From Podarcis raffonei (taxonomy: Eukaryota > Chordata > Lepidosauria > Squamata > Lacertidae): a DNA stretch of 64,000 nt. The translations under genes and the position numbers were made by a program. Under the pieces are notes generated by a model that saw only the letters and a list, made by a program, of their open reading frames with translations, made no database searches and had not been told where the DNA came from. Positions 33,984-47,300 of this stretch are shown piece by piece. How positions within the stretch are numbered: the stretch's first letter is position 1; each line of letters starts with the position of its first letter. Location of the stretch: NCBI RefSeq assembly GCF_027172205.1, contig NC_070604.1, positions 4,975,501 to 5,039,500 of the forward strand. The letters are read 5' to 3'.

Positions 33984-35132
33984 TGCACACAAGTACTACC
34001 CAGAATGATGTAGCCATCTTGCAGTGCTAGTTTAATATTTTGCACTGGTGTTTATTTTTTAAAAATAATTCCTATTTGCAGAGTAGTGGGTACCATACAT
34101 TCTGCTACCTAATTCTTCTCCATAAGACACATATTGGACCAGATTAATAATGCACTGCAGGTGTCAACATCTTCTTAGTTGAAGCAAGGCTGGCGTGACT
34201 GATGGGTTTTGGTTTCACTGATAGTTTAGGGACCATGGTCTTCCATCTTCTCCTCTGTTCCTGTCCATCCCATAACCTCCCTCCTGGGCTCCAGCTTCAC
34301 AGTGTATTTTAGGGACAGCTCCTTTGGAAGATGGGATTACCCATAATGGCCTGGCTTCTCCTTTTGGAAAACGGCAGCTAACTCTATCCCAGCTTCTCTT
34401 AGACAAACAGAAACATGCAGAAATTCAGCACTAGTACCCTTCATGAAAATTTAAAACAACGATAGAGAAAGAAACACTCAGGGATTGGTAATGAGATATG
34501 GAGCCATTCTTTCGTTAGAGCAATTTGAACACATGCTGAGCTTGACTGTGAACAAATATAACGGGAACCCAGTGAGTCTTGGGCCTAGGCAGGATGAGGC
34601 TGTGTTCAAAGCTTGGTTTCCTTGGGACCAGGTTTCTTTGTTGGTAGGGAATCAGCATGAAATATTAATTTCTCCTTTGGCTTGAAGGGTAGATTTTTGC
34701 ATAAAATTGACTCCTGTACTGCTTGCTCTGCAGCAGTCAATGAGGCGTATCATTCAAACTCGGGTCACTGAGTCTAGGCGCACTTTCTGCCTTTGAAGCT
34801 GACGTTCTTGCTTTGTGCGCGACTCGGAATCACACGTGTAAAGTCAGACCCCCAGTTTCCAGCAAAATGTAATTTTCAACTGAGACAACTGATAGGCTCT
34901 GCTGATAGGCATCGCGTTATCTTCTAGCATGTCGCTGTACTTAAACGGTGTTAAACAGAACATGTGTATGTTCTGTATGTAATGTAAAACTCGGTAATAA
35001 CAGTAAAAACTCAGTAATAACAGAAGATAATTTTTCCAAGCTACTTTTGAGCCTGAACAGTGCATATCTGAAAGCCATTCTGTTGTGCCAGAATATGGCA
35101 GAACTGGGATAGATTCTGGACAGTAACAATTC

Positions 35133-35687
35133 TTTTTTTTTTTTTTTATAATATCTTCATTCATTTTCAAATACAAATTTATATAACCAATATCAGAATT
35201 TATCACATAATCTTTTTTTTTACTTCCCCCAGTTTCTCTGCCAATCTTCCGTTTTGTTTATTTATTCACACATTTTCTAATTTTAATATTGCCTTTGAAA
35301 TATAACCTCCCCAGTCTTATTCCCTTTTTTACAATATTCCTCATATTTTCACAGAACATCTTGAAAGCCTACAAGCGTTGTCTGTTCATCACATATACTT
35401 TTCAGATAATCTGTAAATTTTCCCCAGTCCTCGGTGAACTTCTGGTCTCGCAAATATCGAATCTTCCCCGTTAGTTTATCCAGATCTGCAAAGTCCGTCA
35501 ATTTCAATCTCCATTCTTCAACCGTTGGTAATTCTTCCTGTTTCCATTTTTGGGCCATGAGTATTCTTGCTGCTGTTACTGCGCATTGGAAAAGTTTACA
35601 ATCTTTTTTACATATTTCATTTCCTACAATTCCTAAAAGAAAAGCCTCCGGTTTCTTAACAAATGTATATTTCAACTTCTTTTTCAA
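35133..35687 (-). mobile_element. L1-type LINE, 5'-truncated, with poly(A) and 18-bp target duplication
   Basis: A T run at the left end is the poly(A) tail on the minus strand. Upstream lies the ORF2 C-terminal end: MAQKWKQEELPTVEEWRLKL, then KLTGKIRYLRDQKFTEDW. The duplication TCTGGACAGTAACAATTC is perfect at 35115..35132 and 35688..35705, so the insertion is recent. It lies in the presumed PAQR8 3' region, antisense to the gene. Confidence 0.92.
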
Positions 35688-38189
35688 TCTGGACAGTAAC
35701 AATTCAGATTGCACCAGGGCCCATAGGTGTGTCGTTTTCAAATGGTTCCCCTTTGTAAAATCTAAACATCTCCCTTTGCGCCGCAAACTAATACAGAATA
35801 AAGGAATGGGGTGTATTAAACCTTTGTCTCTGATGTGATGGTTTACTACATGTGATCTTTTTACACCATTGAGCATTCAAAAGGACGACTCAGCCCACTT
35901 TTGCAGGCCGAAGTAGTACAGTAGTATAAAGAGAATACACTTTATTCTCTGTAGCTCATGAATTTGGTGAAAGTGAGTTTGGCTTATGTAGTTTTTAAAA
36001 ACAAGGCATTTAGTCTTAACGTTTCTGATTCAAGTGCACCTCTTGCTTGTTGTCACCAAAAGTTGTTAATACAGTATAAGATATTCAAATATGTGCTAAA
36101 ATTATTTGAAGAATCCTTATCAGCTTGAAGTTTAATGCAGCCGATTTCACTTTTAAATTACCACAGATTGAAAACTAACCACCCAGAAAAAGGAACGCAT
36201 GAAATGTCATGTTGGATATCTTTAAAATAAGAGAACTGATATGTTCATCATTCTGAACTGGTGGACTATATGAAAATTCTCAGTGATTTTAGACCACCAC
36301 CTAGTGGTATAATAAACCAAGATTTTCTGATAGCTTTAAAACTTTGGACTTGAGATTTACACTTGAGGCTTGTCCCCACTTCTGCTTGTTCCATGTCTGG
36401 ACAGCATGGATCCGAGCAGTTTCCCTTCTGGCCCTCTCCTTTCCTTTCTTTAGCTCTAAATCAGTGACCATCTGCAGAAAACCCAATTGCTGTTTGCTCC
36501 AATTGAGTGCTAAAGAGCAGTTTTCCTCAGAGGCAAGCAGCACGACAAAAGGAACTCTGAACAAGCCCTTGCAGAGCTACTTTATTTTAATTTAGTAGGA
36601 GGTTCCTTTATAAATACTAATTTGACCAAAGTTACTTTTCTATTATTATAAGTACTGTATGAAATACTAGTACTGTCCATGTCCCCCTCTCTGGGACTTC
36701 AAAAGTCACTTTCATAGCTCCTCATACTTCATACTTGGTTGGCCTAAAACCTGATATTAAAAGTGATGACCGAGTCCCATTTAATGTATTGAAAGGTTTG
36801 TGACTGGCATCATTGGGCCTAGAGATAAGCATGTACGAAGACTTCTTTATTACATTTAGCTTGAAAGAGCACTTTGAGGACCAATCAGGTGATTAAAGAA
36901 CTTCGGTGCAATTGGTTATTCCCCAGATCCTCTTTAGCAACAATATCTTCCTCAGATACTTTCCATAATCAATTGCTGCCACTTCTTCTCTACATTTCCA
37001 AGGAGACTTAGGCAGGACAGATGTGTTAATTCAAAGGTTTGTTGACCGGTAAAGTAAAACTGATTATCTTCTATAGAACAATCAGACAGAAACCTGCAAC
37101 TTTTACTTTGCAGACGCCATTACGTCTAGATGATCAACAGCAATTGAAAATGTAAGCCTATTTACAATAATACATGCTCACCAAGAATTGGGGGATGAGA
37201 ATGTCATCTGCAGCCTCATACATTGTTGTTCGTGGGCTTGGGAAGGATATGAATTTAATAAATAAATAAATTTCAACTGTTCAGGTGAGGTGTTTAGGCA
37301 GAACAAGGGCTGAGTTATGTGAACTTATTTTTTCCAGTACATAATTAGAGGAGCACATGCTAGGTGCTTCTGGTGTGTTTTGTGTACTTATGCCTTTCAA
37401 GGGACGGTTTTTAATGATAATTTTAAAAAATACATTATAAATAAGGGAGGGGGGTTGTATTTTCTTTTTTCAACCAAGGGGTGTTAGTTTTGATACTGCA
37501 CAAATGACTTCTCCTTGTTTATCTCCTGAAGTCTGTATTGTTCGGAACATTTGCACATTTATACTGTATTAACAAATGTTGAAGGGAATCAAGAATAAAA
37601 GTTGAGAAATTTAAAATAAATATTCCAGTCAGCTGTGTATTTTGTCACTGAATCTGAAAGAAAAGAGAAGACTCTTAGAGGAACTTATGGGAGAAATTGT
37701 TCCATGGGGTGGCTGGTTGGTGGGGAAGCAGCAAAGAACTCTGGCAGGATGGTGAGAATTGTCCTGGAAGCAATTTCACTTTCCATGGAAAGTGTCTTGT
37801 CTCTTTTCCTTGCAAATTAGGGAGGGGTGGGGGCGTCTCACTAACAATGCCATGCCACTTTCAAACTTCATCTACAAAAAGTTCAGAGTCATTTTTTAAA
37901 GAAATGCACTTAATCCCGTATTGTGCTATCCGGTCCTAAGCATTTTTTTCGTACAGAAGCACCTGCCACGATGCTAAAATTACACTGTAAACATTGGTGC
38001 CAACTCCTAGGGGTCGAGGTCTCTTCCGTGCCCCCCCCGGCCCAACATATTGGAGGGGGGCAACTACGATTCGAGGAAATGCAAGAAGCACACGACTTTT
38101 TTTGCTGGGAGGGAGCGGGAAGCAGGCGAAGGAGGAGGGGCTGCGCAAAGCGCGCGCAAGGAGGGGCGCTCCATCTCGGCGCGTCGCCG

Positions 38190-38203
38190 GTCGCCGAGGA
38201 AAC
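38190..38203 (+). promoter_or_regulatory. RFX X-box upstream of EFHC1
   Basis: GTCGCC-GA-GGAAAC fits the X-box consensus RYYRYY-N(1-3)-RRNRAC at every position and lies 60 bp before the EFHC1 ATG. RFX factors use such sites to switch on ciliary genes. Binding is inferred. Confidence 0.65.
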
Positions 38204-38263
38204 GCACGCGTTGCCCGGCTGCGAACGGGGAAGGGAGCCGCCGCCCGGCCGCCGCTCGGCGCC

Positions 38264-38326
38264 ATGAGCTCCCAGCCGGTGCAAGGGCTGCCCCTCCTGC
38301 CGGGCTCGTCGTTCCGGGACCCCACG
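38264..38326 (+). CDS. EFHC1: EFHC1 exon 1 (residues 1-21)
   Basis: [20 protein letters not shown] plus T. The donor is GTGAGC. It ends on a codon boundary and lies in the CpG island. Confidence 0.93.
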
Positions 38327-41300
38327 GTGAGCACAGGCGCCCCGCCAGCCCCCGAGCCGCGCTCCTTCCCCGGGACGCGGGGCGCACAAAGCGCCCCTGC
38401 CTGCGCCCCGCTCGCCCCGCGGAAGGAGGGTCTTTGCGGGGAGCGGGGGGCTGAATGCCTGGCCCCAGGGCCGGATCGAGGTTGGATGGGGCCCTAAGCT
38501 GCTGGAGGTAATGGGGTTCTTTGTATGTCCAGCTGTCCTTTGTCAACAACCAATTGTCGCTGTTTTCTGTGTGGAATACAGTGGTACCTCCGGATACGAA
38601 CAGGATCCATTCCGGAGCCCCGTTCGCATCTTGAAGTAAACGTAAGACGCGTCTGCGCATGTGTGGGTCGTGTTTCACCACTTCTGCGCATGACGTTGTT
38701 TTGTGCGTCTGCGCATGCGCGAGCGGAGAAACCCGCAAGTAACGCGCGAGGTTACTTTTGGGTCACCGCGGAGCGCAACCCGAAAATATTCATCCCACTG
38801 CTATTTCAACCGGAGGTGTGACTGTGTATGCTTTATGGTAATTTATGGACCTAAAGGTAAAGGGACCCCTGGCCATTAGGTCCAGTCGTGGAGGACTCTG
38901 GGGTTGCGGCGCTCATCTCACTTTATTGGCCGAGGGGCCGGTGTTTGTCCGCAGACAGCTTCTGGGTCATGTGGCCAGCATGACTAAGCTGCTTCTGGCG
39001 AACCAGAGCAGTGCACGGAAACACCGTTTACCTTCCCACCGGAGCGGTACCTATTTATCTACTTGCACTTCAATGTGCTTTCGAACTGCTAGGTTGGCAG
39101 GAGCAGGGACCGAGCAATGGGAGCTCATCCCGTCACGGGGATTCGAACCGCTGACTTTCTGATTGGCAAGCCCTAGGCTCAGTGGTGTACACCACAGCAC
39201 CACCCGCATCCCCCTTAGCAAGTGTAAAGGTAAAGGGACCCCTGACCATTAGGTCCAGTCGCAGATGACTCGGGAGTTACGGCGCTCATCTCGCTTTATT
39301 GGCTGAGGGAGCCGGCGTACAGCTTCCAGGTCATGTGGCCAGCATGACTAAGCCGCTTCTGGCGAACCAGAGCAGCGCACGGAAACGCCGTTTACCTTCC
39401 CGCCAGAGCGGTACCTATTTATCTACTTGCACTTTGACATGCTTTCGAACTGCTAGGTGGGCAGGAGCAGGGACCAAGCAAGGGGAGCTCACCCCGTCAT
39501 TGCGGGGATTTGAACCAAGTTCTCCACCATCCCTGGAACAGGGCATCCAACCCTCTGCATATTCCACCGTCTCCCCTCTCCTCTATGCAAAGCCAGATAT
39601 CCAGGCCTCTTCAGAAACATCCACCCTCCCCATGGATCCCTGACCAGAAAACCCAAAAGGGTGTTTGTATTGTATTTCCTTCTCTCCCACTGGTCATGAA
39701 TGTATCTACGTGCGAGGGTTGTTTGTTTGCAGTCTGCTCTGCGTTGCCTTGGGCAAGATAAAGTGACTAACAAATTTAATAAATAAAAATAATATAAGTA
39801 GTAGAGGAAGCCACACATTGGGACAGGGGGTGACATTCAGATTGTGGAAGAAGAAGGTTGAAGCGATTTAAAGTTTGAGAGGGAGAGGATTGTTTTTGTG
39901 TTTGGGAGAGTGGCATGCCTTAGGGACAACTCCATATCCCTGGAATGGATCCCGATCATCCTTCACTAAAGCGTTTGGAGGCGTCTCCTATAAATAAGCC
40001 ACTTCTAAAGGCATTCAGCAGGTCTGCGTGACATTTTTGAGGCGCAAAATCCTTCCCCCCCATCTCCCGGCTGCATGGCTGGGAACTGGAGCACTCATGC
40101 AACTCCCACAATTTCATGCCAAGGATCACAGCATGTGCTCTGACCCTATCCCACTACGCAGGGTGTTCCCGCCCCCAGCCACTGTACATTATGCACCTTT
40201 GCTCAGCAATGACAGTGATCTGTCCCGCATCCGACTCTTGGTTTTCTTTCTTCCCTTAGAAAACTGCCTTTCACCGCTCTCAGACCTTGGGTTACAAGAA
40301 TGGCTTTGCGTTTAAGCGGCTTCCAACCACAGGGATCGGTGGCCAACGGCTGCATGTCAACCAGTTGTCCCCAGCTGAACTGGATGAACTGGCCAACAAG
40401 AGACCCACTTTGACCTACGGCCAAGCCAAGCAAGCCCCACCTTCAGACTTCATCCCAGCCCATGTGGCTTTTGACAAAAAGGTACTGTTCAAAAACATCT
40501 CATTTCAGAAATGCCCAGTCCTGGAAAAGTGTCTGTTGGGAAGCTCAGGGAACAAAAGATTTTAGAAAACATTATTTTCAAATATGTCTTTGGCCCAAAA
40601 CAACCAAAGCCTGGCTTGAAAAAGAAATTCTTTGCTTAGAAACCATGCTGTTTCAGTGTCCTAAGAGTTCTCCTAGAAGCTAGAAGTCCGAATAATTGGA
40701 AGAGATTAATGATGGCAAGAGAACTGATGAGCATATTCATGTTTCTGTTTTCAGAACTCTGCTGTGTGGACTAAACTAGGTGTGCAGGTGTCAGAGTTTT
40801 GTGTCAGAACTGAGTCACAGCTGAATCCCAGTCCAGAGGAGGAGGACAATTTAAAGTTTACTAAGGGCAAGTTCTTTCTGCCCATGTTTCCTTCCCCAAT
40901 TGCCTCTTTCCAGCTGTTTTTCTCTCTCAAGAGGACTCCATGCATTTAAAGCATGTGATGCCCCCCAAAAGTATTCCAGAAATTGTATTTTTTTATGGGT
41001 GTTGGGAATTTCAGCTCTGAGAGGGGTAAACTGCAGTTTTACCCGGTTTATTTGGAGAAATCAAGTGCTTTAAATCTATGGTGTGTAGTTAGTTTAAGTC
41101 TGGAATTAACCTCCACAGAGCAAAAAAAACAGCTGGCGAGAAAATGTGGTTTTCTTCGCACCATGCAGATGATAAAATTATATGGTTTTATGAGAAAATC
41201 AGTACCTGTTTTCTGAGGTACTAATTTTTGATCAATATCCAGGTAGAATGCAAATTGGGATAGTCCATAGTATTAGGTGTTGTTTGAACAAACCACTGGC

Positions 41301-44300
41301 AGTATTTCTAAAACAAATTGGATAATAATATGAAAGCACAGGCATGTTTTTTCAGCAGCAGTTAAGGACTGATTAGCTGTTTATTGTTGGTATCTAGCAG
41401 TTAATTTATTAAAACGTTTCTACACTTATAGACAACCTTTCTCATTAAACCTTAATGCAGCTCGTATCAATATAAACAATATAATTAATTCAGTACACCC
41501 TATAATTGCACCTCGAACAAGCTCATTCTCCAGGATCACCTGTGCTGAGGAAAGAAAGTTATTGTTTTATTTTCTCCAAATTCCTCTTGGTTGAAAGACA
41601 TTTAACCTCAGGGCCACATCTTAGGCCCACCTGACCTGTTTTCATAGGACTAAAGGGAATGGAGACCATTGGGCAGCTAGTTGCTGCCATTGGTTTCATG
41701 TTGGATGGAGCTTTCCTCCTGTTTCCAGAGACACCAAATCCTTTTATACCTCCTGCGTTTAGCATGTCCCCATGTGCTCCCGCTCTCACAGGATCCGCTC
41801 CCTGCAAGAGAAGGGCGTGCTGAATTTTTCAGCTTTTAAATTCCTAAAACCAGGGTTGCTAAAATTGTTGTACCATGGCTTGGGAATTCAAAAGGTATTT
41901 TGGTTACATTAATATGTTAGTTTTGTAAAATAATTTAGTTTAAGTAAAATGTGTGCAAAACGGCATAGAAATAAGTGCCAAATACTTTCAGTTATATCAT
42001 GTATAAGAGCTTGGATGTTCCACCTCCTTTTGTGTGAGACAAGGGTTAAGATCTACCTCTGATAGAGAGCTTTGCATTCCCCCTTTTCTTTTTCTTTTTT
42101 GGTTGTTTTCTTTTTACCTAGATTAGTTTGTTTTTTATTGCATTGTATGTTGAAAAGTTTCAGTATTTTTTTTCTTTAAAAAGATTGCCAAGTATTTGCA
42201 TTTATATTATATATTAATATTATTATCATTACTTATTTAGCATTACCTGATATTCTGAGAAGGTAAAATTTAAATTCTTTGGTTTTCCCAAAGCAGTTTA
42301 TGTGCTTCTCCATCATATGTAGACTTACCAAGCTAAATGTTGTCCAAGCACAAAAATAATAGCAGGCTCAAAAACATACTTTTAAGAACCTTCACTGAAG
42401 AAATTTGCAAAAATTAAGTTTCACCTCCTAAAATGACACATTCTTCTGCAAGGGTGTCTCCTGCGATTTTACCATGAAAGAAATTCCTTGTGTCTCACGG
42501 GGCTCCTTTCCCCGCAGGTGCTGAAGTTTGACGGTTACTTTCAGGAAGATGTCCCCATATCTACGGAAGAGCATTTCCGCATCCGCCAAGTGGGCATTTA
42601 TTATTACCTGGAAGACGATAGCATGTCTGTCATGGAGCCCATTGTGGAAAACTCTGGGATTCCCCAGGGCAAGTTCATCAAACGCCAACGTCTGCCCAAG
42701 AACGATCGCGGGGACCATTATCATTGGAAAGACCTGAACAGAGGAATCAACATCACTATCTATGGAAAGACCTTCCGGATCGTTGATTGTGATGCCTTCA
42801 CACAGGTACTGGCACCTGGGCTGCTCATTTCCAGAACTGACTGGGGGAAAAGTAGGAAATGAGTCAATTGCAGTATTGCAATAGACATGTTACAAAACAG
42901 ATAGAGAGGGAAACGTACATCTTTTGTCTCCCCTTTCAATTCATAGATTCTTTTTCACAGTTCATTTACATTTAGGGAGACACTTTTGTCATAGACATCT
43001 TGCAGTTGGGGGGAAATGAGGGGGAGAGAGAGGGGGGTAGAGAGAGGGGGGTTGTACTGTTCTTTCGTTCTGTTGCCTAGTGTTAGTGGTAGGGCAGGCA
43101 TGGCCAAACTTGGCCCTCCAGCTGTTTTGGGACTACAATTCCCATCATCCCTGACCACTGGTCCTGTTAGCTAGGGATGATAGGAGTTGTAGTCCCTAAA
43201 CAGCTGGAGGGCCAAGTTTGGCCATGCCTGTGGTAGGGGGTTGGGTCAACACCCCATGGGCAGGTCCTTGTTCATATATATTTTTATTTTTTGTCGATAT
43301 TGTGATAGATCAGGGGGTTCCTGAGCTTGGTTGGTTGTGTTCTGTTAATTGCAATGTGGTTTGTTTTTATGTGTTTGGGGAGACAGATTGTTGGGTCAGT
43401 TAAGCCCCATTGATTTGTATGCTGTTGTCGTGTTGTGCTGTGTGATGAACAGGAACCACACTGGGGCGAAGGCATCCCCCTTTGTTTGTCCCTGTGCTAG
43501 TTTAAGTTTGTTGGTCAACTTTCCCATACATTTTGATACCGGTGGTCTGTCTGTGTTCCCTCTTGATAGGTCCTTCCAGTGTCTGGTCATGATGTTTCTG
43601 GCTGCTGATATTAAGTGACTCATGAGTTCCTTGTCTTGGATTAAACTGCCCCTTGGATGGAGATTTTGTAAATCGAAGCCCCTTTGCTGTTCTTCAGTTC
43701 CTTGCTGTCTTTAGCCCGGTATTAATGACATGGCTGTCTTTTCCTAGACTTTTCTGGAGAGCCAGGGAATAGAACTGAACCCTCCGGAGAGAATGATTTT
43801 TGACCCTTACACAGAGCTGCGTAAGATGCCTCTGCGCACATATGTCACACCCTCGGATTTCGACCAACTCAAGCAGTTTTTGGCCTTTGACAAGAAGGTG
43901 AGTCTCTGGTTTGTTCTATTTCAGATTCTTTCTAACAGACCTTTCTATATAATGATGATGATGATGATGATTAATACTACTACTACTACTACTACCAGTG
44001 GGACACGGGTGGCGCTGTGGGTAAAACCTCAGTGCCTAGGACTTGCCGATCGCATGGTCGGTGGTTCGAATCCCCACTGCGGGGTGAGCTCCCGTCGTTC
44101 GGTCCCAGCTCCTGCCCACCTAGCAGTTCGAAAGCACCCCTAAGTGCAAGTAGATAAATAGGTACCGCTTTCTAGCGGGAAGGTAAACAGCGTTTCCGTG
44201 TGCTGCTCTGGTGCCGGTTCGCCAGAGCAGCTTCGTCACGCTGGCCACGTGACCCGGAAGTGTCTGCGGACAGCGCTGGCTCCCGGCCTCTAGAGTGAGA

Positions 44301-47300
44301 TGAGCGCACAACCCTAGAGTCTGTCAAGACTGGCCCGTACGGGCAGGGGTACCTTTACCTTTACTACTACCAGTAGTAGTAGTTATAATAATAATACACC
44401 GTAAATTCAAAGCAGGAAACTAGCCCCCTATGATAAAATCAAGAAAATAGCAATCAATAAAACATGTAAGTAAACAAAACAAGTAAAACAGGAGAAGATT
44501 AAGCACTAAAAAGGCAGTCTGAATAATAATTATAATTATAATAATGTGCCTGTATGAAATAGAGACTCTGTTTGCTCGCTCCTTCCTTCCTTCCTTCCTT
44601 CCTTCCTTCCTTCCTTCCTTCCTTCCTTCCTTCCTTCCTTCTTTCCTCCCTCCCTCTCCTTCCTTTATTTAGAACTTGGGGTTATTACTGGCATTCTCAT
44701 ATGATTTACACAGCTACCTTATACTAAGTCAGACCATCTACATCCATTCAGCATGTTTTAAACAGATTTTTATATGCATGTAGTTTTAATTCTATTAATG
44801 TTTGATTGTGTTTTATTTGTTGTTTTCCCTGTGCTTTTAGCAATACTTGGTTTAGCAATACTTGGTTTTTATCTGTAAGTTGCCTTTGAGCCCCACCAGG
44901 GGAAAAGGTGGGGTACAAATAAATTCTTCTTCATCATCATCTTCATCATCATCATCTAAGACTGCCTCCTCTGACTGCATCTTTTTCTTAGGGTCCCTGA
45001 TCCCTGAGGGCCTTTTTCAGTGGAGGCTGAGATTCAGTGGGGCTGGGCAAAGTCTGTTCCCTCTCACCCTGAGTTCTGGCCCCTCCCGTGCCTTACAGGT
45101 CCTTCGCTTCTATGCCATGTGGGATGATACCGAGAGCATGTTTGGTGAGAACCGGCGTTTCATCATCCACTACTACTTGGCAGACGACACCGTGGAGGTC
45201 CGGGAGGTGCATGAGCGGAATGACGGCAGAGACCCTTTCCCTGTGCTGATAAGGCGCCAGCACCTGCCCAAAAAGCTTGCAGAGAAGAAAGGTAAAGGGC
45301 ACCTGTGCTTAACCTTTTAGGGTTCATGTGTAAAAGGCATACTTAACTGGAAAAATTGGCGTGCAGAAGGTATGTGTGCAAGCAAGAGTATTTGGGTGCA
45401 GTGTGAATCCCATTAACATTTTGCATACCAGTAACACATTCAGTGCTATTTTTCTAGAAAAGGAGGTGCTGGAGTTCACCATTAACTTCTCCCTTGTTCT
45501 CTTAGAATGGCAATGGTGCTGGAGCTGAGCTCTGGTTAGCTCCGGCTGGAAAACAGCCCTGAAGGCATTAATATGGGAAAGTGGGAGCTTGATCTATGGC
45601 AGACAGTAGCCAGGATGAGAAGTATGTGTGAGGCTGGGAGAGGGCCCTTTTTCAGACAGTTTTGGTAGAATTAGACAGGTCTTCTAGCATGCAATGGGGT
45701 TAAAGCAGTTATCCACCATACCAGTTGAATGCCCTGTTTGGATCATATTGCTGTCTAAAGTCCTAAACATACTCTTGTCTTTCTGAAGGATGCTTGCTGC
45801 ATTTTCTTTAGTTTTCTAAATATTGCCTGATGATACATTCTGAGATCCTTTGGAAATTACTTCCAGAGTTTAAGCATGATCGGTTTTGATCTGTTTAAAA
45901 TTGCTTGTCCCATTTAAATTGCTGAGGCACTGAGGCTGCAGTGTTATCACCATTGCGACTGTTTGTCCCCGGAGATACCGTATTTTTCACTCTATAAGAC
46001 ACACCAGACCATAAGACGCACCTATTTTTGGAGGAGGAAAACAAGAAAAAAATATTCTGACTCGCACAGTGAAAGCAGCAATCCCTCTTGCTGTTCTAGC
46101 TTCTGGGATAGCTGCGCAGCCTGCATTCGCTCCATAAGACGCACACACATTTCCCCTTACTTTTAAGGAGGGGAAAAGTGCGTCTTATAGAGCGAAAAAT
46201 ACGGTAGTTTGTCCTTCTTTCGGCAGCTGAATACTCTCCTTCCTTAGGAGTAATCGGAGGCAGGACACATCTAACCCTCTTTCTTCCGCTAGGACCCTTC
46301 CCAACTTGTGTGCTGGAGATCTCTGATCAGGAGGTCCTGGAATGGTTCACGGCTAAAGATTTTGCCGTAGGCAAATCCACTACGCTCCTTGGGCGCTCTT
46401 TTTTCATCTATGATTGTGATGAGTTCACACGGCAGTTTTATCAGGATAAGTTTGGCATCACTGACTTCCATCCAGTCGATGTAAGGAAGCCGCCTCCGGA
46501 GGAAATCAAGCAGGTAATGGCAGGGAGCAGGAGGGGGAAGATGGAAGAGCGATCGGTGTTTGACTCAAGGCTAAGGCTCCAGTCCCTACCCTGCTTGCTT
46601 GCAAGGAAACTCAACTGAGTAAGGGGGCACCTTTGAAGGTGACCCGGAAACTGCAATTAATCCAGAATGCGGCAGCTAGACTGGGGACTGGGAGTGGCCG
46701 CCGGGATCACATAACACCAGTCCAGAGAGATCTGCATTGGCTCCTAGTACGTTTCCGAGCACAATTCAAAGTGTTGGTGCTGACCTTTAAAGCCCTAAAC
46801 GGCCTCGGTCCTGTATACCTGAAGGAGCGTCTCCACCCCCATCGTTCAGCCCAGACACTGAGGTCCAGCGCCAAGGGCCTTCTGGTGGTTCCCTTATTGC
46901 GAGAAGTGAGGCTACAGGGAACCAGACAGAGGGTACTGTTTTTGGGGGGGACAGGAGGCGGGCAGGTGTGGAGGATTCCCTGGTCCTGAATGGGGTAACT
47001 GTGCCCCTGAAGGACCAGGTGCGCAGCCTGGGAGTCATTTTGGACTCACAGCTGTCCATGGAGGCACAGGTCAAATCTGTGTCCAGGGCAGCTGTTTACC
47101 AGCTCCATCTGGTACGTAGGCTGAGACCCTATCTGCCTGCGGACTGTCTCGCCAGAGTGGTGCATGCTCTGGTTATCTCCCGCTTGGATTACTGCAATGC
47201 GCTCTACGTGGGGCTACCTTTGAAGGTGACTCGGAAACTACAACTAATCCAGAATGCAGCAGCTAGACTGGTGACTGGGGGCGGCCGCCGAGACCATATA

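Larger units (their letters stand above)
31533..37619 (+). other. probable PAQR8 3' UTR and downstream region
   Basis: No coding sequence is seen. AATAAA polyadenylation signals occur at 32285..32290, 37594..37599 and 37614..37619. PAQR8 transcripts are known to have a long 3' UTR, so either a short or a roughly 6-kb UTR is possible. A MITE (33505), a TA array (33917) and an L1 (35133) sit inside. Confidence 0.4.
38060..38460. promoter_or_regulatory. CpG island over EFHC1 promoter and exon 1
   Basis: GC-rich, CpG-dense block around the EFHC1 ATG, bounded by AT-rich sequence at 38.05 kb and by a MITE at 38.58 kb. Overlapping frames of 110-220 codons here are compositional. Confidence 0.75.

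Noticed and set aside
38064-38738. Long frames on both strands at the EFHC1 CpG island
   Set aside because: GC composition and an adjoining MITE explain them; only EFHC1 exon 1 has family support.
44000-44120. tRNA gene (A and B box seen)
   Set aside because: The promoter boxes belong to the tRNA-derived SINE; there is no cloverleaf fold and a target duplication is present.
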